Assembly: GCF_001707755.1 (NCBI RefSeq)
Contig: NZ_MBDL01000008.1
Location: forward strand, 310,001-374,000
Direction of reading: 5' to 3'
Length of the DNA stretch: 64,000 bases
DNA from: Acinetobacter celticus
Lineage (GTDB): Bacteria; Pseudomonadota; Gammaproteobacteria; Pseudomonadales; Moraxellaceae
Part shown: in pieces, positions 58,249 to 64,000 of the stretch
Numbering within the stretch: the stretch's first letter is position 1
Layout of the letters: every line of letters starts with the position of its first letter
Made by a program: the position numbers and the translations under genes
The notes under the pieces: model-generated
Databases searched by the model: none
Seen by the model: the letters and a program-made list of their open reading frames with translations, nothing else
What the model was told of the DNA's origin: nothing

Positions 58249-61200
58249 ATGGCTCAATTTTTTATTCATCGCCCAATTTTTGCATGGGTGATTGCACTGG
58301 TCATTATGTTGGCAGGCGTACTGACGCTGTCAAAAATGCCCATTGCACAATATCCAACCATTGCACCGCCAACGGTCACCATTTCTGCGACTTATCCAGG
58401 TGCATCTGCTGAGACTGTAGAAAATACGGTAACCCAGATCATTGAACAGCAAATGAATGGTCTTGATGGTTTACGTTACATTTCGTCAAACAGTGCGGGT
58501 AATGGTCAATCATCTATTTCATTAAATTTTGAACTTGGTATTGATCCTGATATTGCACAAGTTCAAGTACAAAATAAATTGCAGTCTGCGACCGCTCTTT
58601 TACCTGAAGACGTACAACGTCAAGGTGTAAAAGTGACGAAGTCTGGCGCGAGTTTCTTGCAAGTTCTTGCATTTTACTCACCCGACGAAAGCTTATCGGC
58701 AGATGACATTAAAGACTATGTCAACTCAAACATCTCTGAACCTTTAAGTCGCGTAGCGGGTGTAGGTGAAGTACAAGTGTTTGGTGGTTCATATGCAATG
58801 CGTATTTGGATGGATCCGGCCAAAATGGCAAGCCTCCAAGTCACACCAAGTGATATTGCTGCAGCGTTAAAAACTCAGAATGCACAAGTAGCAGTTGGTC
58901 AATTGGGTGGTGCACCGGCAATTAAAGGTCAAGTGCTCAACGCAACTGTCAATGCTCAAAGCTTGCTAAAAACAGCTGATGAATTCAAAGACATCTTCCT
59001 TAAAAACACCCCTAATGGCGCACAAGTGCGTTTAGGTGATGTTGCACGTGTAGAATTAGGTGCAGACAACTATCAGTTTGACTCTAAATTCAATGGTAAA
59101 CCTGCGGGTGGTGTGGCAATTAAACTTGCAACAGGTGCCAATGCTTTAGATACAGCTGCTGCTGTGGAAAAGCGCCTTGTAGAACTGCGTAAGAACTACC
59201 CTACAGGGATGCAAGACAAACTTGCATTTGACACTACACCGTTCATTCAGTTGTCTATTGAGAGTGTTGTTCATACCTTAATTGAAGCTGTGATTCTGGT
59301 GTTCTTGGTGATGTTCTTGTTCTTACAGAACTGGCGCGCAACCATTATTCCAACCATGGCTGTACCTGTTGTTGTATTGGGTACGTTTGCGGTTATTAAC
59401 GTTTTCGGTTTTTCAATCAATACATTAACCATGTTTGCCATGGTTCTCGCCATTGGTCTTCTGGTCGATGATGCGATTGTTGTCGTGGAAAACGTCGAAC
59501 GGATTATGGTGGAAGAACATCGCGATCCTGTAGAAGCAACTGAAATTTCGATGAAGCAAATTTCTGGTGCATTGGTGGGTATTACCTCTGTACTTACCGC
59601 AGTATTCGTCCCAATGGCGTTTATGAGTGGTACAACGGGTGTTATTTATCGTCAGTTCTCTATTACCTTAGTTACAGCAATGATTCTTTCATTGATTGTT
59701 GCTTTAACGTTTACCCCTGCCCTTTGTGCGACTATTCTCAAACAGCATGACCCAGATAAAGCACCAAGCAATAGCTTGCCTGCACGGTTCTTCCGCTGGT
59801 TTAACACCAGTTTTGATAAAGTTGCACATAAATATCAAGGTGGTGTGAATCGTTTAACACACAATAAAGTCATCTCTGGTACGATTTATGTGGTAGTGAT
59901 TGGCTTATTGGTCTTCTTATTTCCAAAGCTTCCATCATCGTTCCTACCAGACGAAGACCAAGGTATTGTCATGACCTTAGTCCAGTTACCGCCTAATGCC
60001 ACATTAGAACGTACGGACAAAACCATTACCACCATGACTGACTACTTCATGAACAAAGAAAAAGACTACGTCGAATCTGTATTCAGCGTATCTGGTTTCT
60101 CGTTCACAGGTGTCGGACAAAACGCCGGTTTAGCATTTATTAAGCTTAAAGACTGGGATGATCGTACAACACCTGAGTCTAAAGTGGGTGCGATTATTCA
60201 GCGTGGTATGGCGTTAAACATGATTGTAAAAGATGCCTCTTACATCATGCCATTACAACTTCCTGCAATGCCTGAACTTGGTGTGACTGCTGGTTTTAAC
60301 TTACAGTTAAAAGATGCATCTGGCCAAGGTCATGACAAACTGTTGGCTGCACGTAATGCAGTTTTAGGCATGGCTGCCCAAGACAAACGCTTAGCGGGTG
60401 TACGTCCTAACGGTCAAGAAGATAACCCACAATACAAAATCATTGTCGATCAAGCGCAAGCGGGTTCAATGGGTGTAAGTGTTTCTGAGATTAATACCAC
60501 AATGGGTATGGCTTGGGGCGGTTCATACATCAATGACTTTGTTGACCGCGGTCGTGTGAAAAAAGTTTATGTTCAAGGTGAAGCGGATGCCCGTATGATG
60601 CCTGAAGACTTAAACAAGTGGTATGTGCGTAATAATCAAGGCACGATGGTTCCGTTCTCTGCATTTGCAACGGGCGAATGGACTTATGGTTCACCTCGTT
60701 TAGAACGTTATAACGGTATTTCATCGATGAATATTCAAGGTACACCAGCACCTGGCGTCAGCTCTGGTGATGCCATGATCGCGATGGAAGAAATTGTTGC
60801 AAAACTACCATCTGCGGGCTTACAAGGCTTTGACTATGAATGGAGTGGTTTATCGCTAGAAGAACAGGATGCAGGTGCTCAAACCCCATTCCTTATGGCG
60901 TTATCTATCTTAATCGTCTTCCTTTGCTTAGCGGCTTTATATGAAAGTTGGTCAATTCCAGTTTCTGTAATTTTGGTTATTCCACTGGGTATTATTGGTT
61001 CGGTTGTATTGACGTTCCTGACCATGACCTTAACCAATGATCCAAACTTGTCCAATAATATTTACTTTAAAGTTGCACTGATTGCCGTGATTGGTCTTTC
61101 TGCTAAAAACGCAATTTTGATTGTAGAATTTGCAAAAGAACTTCAAGAAAAAGGTGAAGAACTCTTTGAAGCAACTTTACATGCCGCTAAAATGCGTTTA

Positions 61201-61428
61201 CGTCCAATCATTATGACCACTCTGGCCTTTGGTTTTGGTGTACTTCCACTTGCATTATCAACAGGTGCCGGTGCAGGAAGTCAACATTCTGTAGGTTATG
61301 GTGTTCTTGGTGGCGTAATCAGTTCAACGCTTTTAGGTATCTTCTTTATTCCTGTATTCTATGTCTGGATTCGAAGTATCTTTAAGTACAAACCAAAACA
61401 ACAAAATGATCAGGAGCAAACATCGTGA
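58249..61428 (+). CDS. adeJ: RND multidrug efflux pump, AdeJ type
   Basis: This is the inner-membrane proton/drug antiporter of the AcrB/HAE1 class. The 1059 residues contain twelve membrane segments in two repeats and two large periplasmic loops. The start FFIHRPIFAWVIALVIMLAG is typical. TM4 carries the double Asp in LLVDDAIVVVENVERIM (about 405-421) and TM10 the key Lys in GLSAKNAILIVEFAKEL. In A. baumannii the family exports beta-lactams, tetracyclines, fluoroquinolones, chloramphenicol and others. It overlaps adeK by one to four bases. Confidence 0.96.
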   Translation: MAQFFIHRPIFAWVIALVIMLAGVLTLSKMPIAQYPTIAPPTVTISATYPGASAETVENTVTQIIEQQMNGLDGLRYISSNSAGNGQSSISLNFELGIDPDIAQVQVQNKLQSATALLPEDVQRQGVKVTKSGASFLQVLAFYSPDESLSADDIKDYVNSNISEPLSRVAGVGEVQVFGGSYAMRIWMDPAKMASLQVTPSDIAAALKTQNAQVAVGQLGGAPAIKGQVLNATVNAQSLLKTADEFKDIFLKNTPNGAQVRLGDVARVELGADNYQFDSKFNGKPAGGVAIKLATGANALDTAAAVEKRLVELRKNYPTGMQDKLAFDTTPFIQLSIESVVHTLIEAVILVFLVMFLFLQNWRATIIPTMAVPVVVLGTFAVINVFGFSINTLTMFAMVLAIGLLVDDAIVVVENVERIMVEEHRDPVEATEISMKQISGALVGITSVLTAVFVPMAFMSGTTGVIYRQFSITLVTAMILSLIVALTFTPALCATILKQHDPDKAPSNSLPARFFRWFNTSFDKVAHKYQGGVNRLTHNKVISGTIYVVVIGLLVFLFPKLPSSFLPDEDQGIVMTLVQLPPNATLERTDKTITTMTDYFMNKEKDYVESVFSVSGFSFTGVGQNAGLAFIKLKDWDDRTTPESKVGAIIQRGMALNMIVKDASYIMPLQLPAMPELGVTAGFNLQLKDASGQGHDKLLAARNAVLGMAAQDKRLAGVRPNGQEDNPQYKIIVDQAQAGSMGVSVSEINTTMGMAWGGSYINDFVDRGRVKKVYVQGEADARMMPEDLNKWYVRNNQGTMVPFSAFATGEWTYGSPRLERYNGISSMNIQGTPAPGVSSGDAMIAMEEIVAKLPSAGLQGFDYEWSGLSLEEQDAGAQTPFLMALSILIVFLCLAALYESWSIPVSVILVIPLGIIGSVVLTFLTMTLTNDPNLSNNIYFKVALIAVIGLSAKNAILIVEFAKELQEKGEELFEATLHAAKMRLRPIIMTTLAFGFGVLPLALSTGAGAGSQHSVGYGVLGGVISSTLLGIFFIPVFYVWIRSIFKYKPKQQNDQEQTS

Positions 61429-62882
61429 TGCAATCAGTATGGTCTATTGCAGGTCGTAGCATTGCGGTTTCTTCACTTGCGCTTGCTTTGGCTGCCTGCC
61501 AAAGCATGCGTGGTCCAGAACCAGCTGCTCAGGCGAATATTCCAGAAGGCTTTAGTAGCTATGCTTCGGGTTCATCTGCTGCAGCACAAGGCTATAAAGA
61601 TTTCTTTGCTGACCCACGCTTAATTCAAGTGCTAGACATGGCATTGGCCAATAACCGTGACTTACGTGTTGCAGCCTTGAATATTCAACGTGCACAGCAA
61701 CAATATCAAATCACCTCAAACAATCAGCTTCCAACGATTGGTGCGAGTGGTGGCATATTACGTCAAGACACTGCAACGTCAAATGGTGCAAATACCGTTT
61801 ATAACGTGGGTCTAGGCGTAACGGCTTACGAGCTTGACTTCTGGGGCCGTGTCCGTAGCTTAAAAGACAATGCCTTAGACAGCTACTTAGCGACTGCTAG
61901 CGCACGTGATGCAACTCAAATTGCATTGGTGGGTCAAGTGGCTCAAGCTTGGTTAAGCTATTCTTTTGCCAATGCCAATTTGAAACTGGCAGATCAGACG
62001 CTTAAGGCACAGCTTGAATCATACAATCTGAACAAAAAACGTTTTGATGTTGGTATTGATAGTGAAGTTCCTGTACGTCAAGCACAGATTTCTGTAGAAA
62101 CTGCGCGTAACGATGTTGCAAACTACAAAACCCAAGTGGCTCAAGCACAAAATACGATTAACCTTTTGGTTGGTCAGCAAGTTCCAACCAACTTGTTAGC
62201 AACGCAACGTGTAATGCGTATTACTGCAAACAATGCGTTTGGCACTGGTGTACCAAGTGATTTGCTAAACAACCGTCCTGACGTGCGTGTTGCAGAATAT
62301 AAACTTTCTGCTGCTGGTGCGAATATTGGTGCGGCCAAAGCCAAATTATTCCCCACCATTAGTTTGACGGGTTCGGCGGGTTATGCATCGACAGATTTAA
62401 GTGACTTATTTAAATCTGGCGCATTTGTCTGGTCACTTGGCCCAAGTTTGGATATTCCGCTTTGGGACTGGGGCACACGCAAAGCCAATGTAAAAATTTC
62501 AGAAACTGATCAACAAATTGCGTTATCAGATTATGAAAAATCTATTCAAACTGCTTTTAGCGAAGTGAATGATGCACTGGCTGTTCGTCAAAATATTGGC
62601 GATCGTATTTCGGCACAACGCCGTTTAGTCGATGCAACCAATACAACTTATAAGCTATCTAATGCCCGCTTCCGTGCGGGTATTGATAACTATTTGACTG
62701 TTTTGGATGCACAGCGTACATCGTATGGTGCTGAACAAGGTTTACTTTTGCTTCAACAAGCAAACTTAAACAACCAAGTTGAATTGTATAAATCACTGGG
62801 TGGTGGCCTCAAAGCCCGCAGTTCAGAAACGATTCAAGTTCAACCATCATCTGCTGAACGTAAAGCAGACAAAGCTCAATAA
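61428..62882 (+). CDS. adeK: Outer membrane efflux channel, AdeK type
   Basis: This TolC/OprM-type outer-membrane lipoprotein has lipobox ALAACQ (Cys about 24). It carries two repeats of the efflux-protein domain, with DPRLIQVLDMALANNRDLRVAAL, TAYELDFWGRVRSLKDNALDSYLA, NNRPDVRVAEYKLSAAGANIGAAKA and RAGIDNYLTVLDAQR. I use ATG 61428, sharing its A with the adeJ stop (TGATG). GTG 61425, eight bases after AGGAG, is also possible and adds one residue. It is the last gene of the operon, before a terminator. Confidence 0.95.
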   Translation: MQSVWSIAGRSIAVSSLALALAACQSMRGPEPAAQANIPEGFSSYASGSSAAAQGYKDFFADPRLIQVLDMALANNRDLRVAALNIQRAQQQYQITSNNQLPTIGASGGILRQDTATSNGANTVYNVGLGVTAYELDFWGRVRSLKDNALDSYLATASARDATQIALVGQVAQAWLSYSFANANLKLADQTLKAQLESYNLNKKRFDVGIDSEVPVRQAQISVETARNDVANYKTQVAQAQNTINLLVGQQVPTNLLATQRVMRITANNAFGTGVPSDLLNNRPDVRVAEYKLSAAGANIGAAKAKLFPTISLTGSAGYASTDLSDLFKSGAFVWSLGPSLDIPLWDWGTRKANVKISETDQQIALSDYEKSIQTAFSEVNDALAVRQNIGDRISAQRRLVDATNTTYKLSNARFRAGIDNYLTVLDAQRTSYGAEQGLLLLQQANLNNQVELYKSLGGGLKARSSETIQVQPSSAERKADKAQ

Positions 62883-62895
62883 GTTTTAACAGTTT

Positions 62896-62923
62896 TAAAA
62901 GCTCACTTCGGTGGGCTTTTTTA
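62896..62923 (+). terminator. Terminator of adeIJK
   Basis: The stem AAAGCTCAC / GTGGGCTTT, with one wobble pair and a TTCG tetraloop, is followed by T6. Confidence 0.9.
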
Positions 62924-62983
62924 TTGCTTTTTTTCTACAGTTTGCCTATCTTCAAGGCATCTTTTTTATAATAAATTTTAATC

Positions 62984-63340
62984 ATGATTTTAAGTAATCT
63001 CGAATCTGTTCCAGCTCATACCATCACCCAGCAATTAGACGTTGTTTACGGCAGTACAGTTCGTAGTAAACATGTGGGGCGCGACTTTATGGCTGGCCTT
63101 AAAAATATTGTTGGTGGTGAACTCAAAGGTTATACCGAACTTTTAGAAGAATCTCGTCAAGAAGCGATGAATCGGATGATTGAAAAAGCCCAAGGCTTAG
63201 GTGCAAATGCCATTGTCGGGATTCGCTTTTCAACTTCAAATATCGCACAAGGTGCATCAGAATTATTTGTCTATGGCACAGCTGTTCGCGTTGAGGCAAA
63301 TACAGCTAAAATTGCAAATCCATTCCCAGTGCAAGGCTAA
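62984..63340 (+). CDS. YbjQ family (UPF0145) protein
   Basis: The 118-aa dodecin-like fold protein has the YbjQ pattern: VYGSTVRSKHVGRDFMAGLKNIVGGELKGYTELLEESRQEA (about 22-62), then AQGLGANAIVGIRFST. The family is annotated as heavy-metal-binding on weak grounds and forms oligomers. It is followed after three bases by a membrane-anchored paralogue. Nothing links the pair to the efflux operon beyond adjacency. Confidence 0.9.
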   Translation: MILSNLESVPAHTITQQLDVVYGSTVRSKHVGRDFMAGLKNIVGGELKGYTELLEESRQEAMNRMIEKAQGLGANAIVGIRFSTSNIAQGASELFVYGTAVRVEANTAKIANPFPVQG

Positions 63341-63343
63341 GTT

Positions 63344-63790
63344 ATGGATGCTTTTCTTTTTAAAATTGCTATTTTTGCAATTTTGTTTGCAGTCGGATGG
63401 GGTTTTGGCCGTCATACAGAACAAAAACATTTAAAAGCACTGAACGATGAAGAAAAACGTTTAGCTTATATTCGCTTAGATAATAATCGCTTTAAAAGCA
63501 GTGATCATCTTGGACAATTGGTGTCTAGCAATGTGGTTATTTCACACGATTATTTTAAATATGTGATTGCCAATATTCAAAATTTCTTTGGCGGTCGCCT
63601 GACCAGTTATGAAAGTGTGGTAGAACGCGCCCGCCGTGAAGCCATTATTCGCCTCAAACAAGAAGCAGAAAAAATAGGGGCAAATCATATTATGGGCTTG
63701 CGTTTAAGTACAACAGAATTAGGCATGCAAGGTGGTATGGTGGAGGTCTTTGCTTACGGCACAGCAATCATCAACCATCATATAAAGTAA
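63344..63790 (+). CDS. Membrane-anchored YbjQ-like paralogue
   Basis: The 148-aa protein starts with a hydrophobic helix (FLFKIAIFAILFAVGWGFG, about 4-22) and a charged linker. A YbjQ-like domain follows, with FFGGRLTSYESVVERARREAIIRLKQEA and GANHIMGLRLSTTELG. It parallels its upstream neighbour position by position but lacks the VYGST start of that protein. The ATG is three bases after the previous stop, so the two are coupled and may co-assemble at the membrane. Function unknown. Confidence 0.85.
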   Translation: MDAFLFKIAIFAILFAVGWGFGRHTEQKHLKALNDEEKRLAYIRLDNNRFKSSDHLGQLVSSNVVISHDYFKYVIANIQNFFGGRLTSYESVVERARREAIIRLKQEAEKIGANHIMGLRLSTTELGMQGGMVEVFAYGTAIINHHIK

Positions 63791-63795
63791 AATAT

Positions 63796-63834
63796 GGTCT
63801 GTCCTGCCCCTCTTAAATGAGATCAGGACAGATC
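63796..63834. terminator. Hairpin between convergent genes
   Basis: The 9-bp perfect stem TCTGTCCTG / CAGGACAGA, extendable with a wobble pair, has a 17-nt loop. No T tract is present, so termination strength is uncertain. Confidence 0.4.
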
Positions 63835-63837
63835 AAT

Positions 63838-63999
63838 TTACTGCTCAAAAATGGCTTGCCAATAGTGATAGGTCATTTCTTCGCCGTTATCTAACTTGAA
63901 TTCATAAGACAACTTACGTGTTTCAATAATATTAAAATCAACAGGATACTTAAATGGCCCGCCATCATAGGAAAAAGTATGATACTCGCCATTTTCCCC
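63838..63999 (-). CDS. C-terminal end of a minus-strand gene (partial)
   Basis: The last 53 codons are visible, from GENGEYHTFSYDGGPFKYPV to EMTYHYWQAIFEQ and a TAA stop. They read as a beta-rich, acidic protein end. The gene continues beyond the window. I do not recognise it. Confidence 0.6.
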   Translation of the reverse strand, partial: GENGEYHTFSYDGGPFKYPVDFNIIETRKLSYEFKLDNGEEMTYHYWQAIFEQ

Positions 64000-64000
64000 A

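Noticed and set aside
62896..62923. Shared terminator sequence behind panD and adeK as a mobile repeat
   Set aside because: The similarity is limited to one hairpin stem and fits a favoured terminator type; no wider repeat surrounds it.

Overview
The window looks like chromosome of a gamma-proteobacterium of the genus Acinetobacter. The base composition is AT-rich (roughly 40% GC by eye). It carries an AdeI-AdeJ-AdeK type RND efflux operon behind a PAP2 phosphatase gene, four tRNA-Gln genes in front of prs, and many short lineage-specific proteins. The species cannot be fixed from the window. Almost everything is single-copy housekeeping sequence. I see no intact insertion sequence, prophage, rRNA operon or CRISPR array.

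Layout. 1-2.9 kb: end of an upstream gene, small unassigned proteins and a tRNA-Leu. 3.0-7.7 kb: folP, ftsH and rlmE on the minus strand, divergent from yhbY and a DOMON-like protein. 7.7-14.1 kb: a coiled-coil protein, carA and carB behind an attenuator-like leader, greA and a small membrane ORF with a C9 tract. 14.2-17.0 kb is the only clearly accessory block: a CatB-type acetyltransferase and a decayed vgrG. 17.3-25 kb: tRNA-Met, rnpB, ferredoxin-coaD, smpB, a flavodoxin, pgeF, rluD, bamD and dnaG. 25-36 kb: hemA, a TPR-lolB-ispE cluster, four tRNA-Gln genes, prs, rplY, pth, panD, an FMN riboswitch with ribB, a DUF1289 protein and trhO. 36-49 kb: DedA, a small membrane protein, a UPF0149 protein, rpoD, ybeD, lipB, an SCP2-like/Fe-alcohol dehydrogenase pair, a PuuP-like transporter, trmL, cysG and serS. 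49-57 kb: a DUF3298 lipoprotein, lolA, a collagen-like trimeric autotransporter, rpmA-rplU, ispB, a PF10136 membrane protein and PAP2. 57-64 kb: the RND efflux operon, two YbjQ-like paralogues and the end of a minus-strand gene.

How the genes work together. Several envelope functions cluster loosely: outer-membrane assembly (bamD), lipoprotein trafficking (lolA, lolB), isoprenoid supply (ispE, ispB), membrane quality control (ftsH), a surface adhesin and drug efflux. Nucleotide and cofactor supply is the second theme (carAB, prs, pgeF, folP, coaD, panD, ribB, lipB, cysG, hemA).

I found no wholly new multi-gene system. The points most worth a second look are the nested-hairpin leader of carA with a 35-codon ORF across its U-tracts, the collagen-stalk/YadA-anchor protein with a long pre-signal extension, the dissected vgrG pseudogene, the ABAB tRNA-Gln array with an internal promoter into prs, the C9 tract, and a perfect palindrome over a candidate promoter upstream of PAP2-adeIJK.
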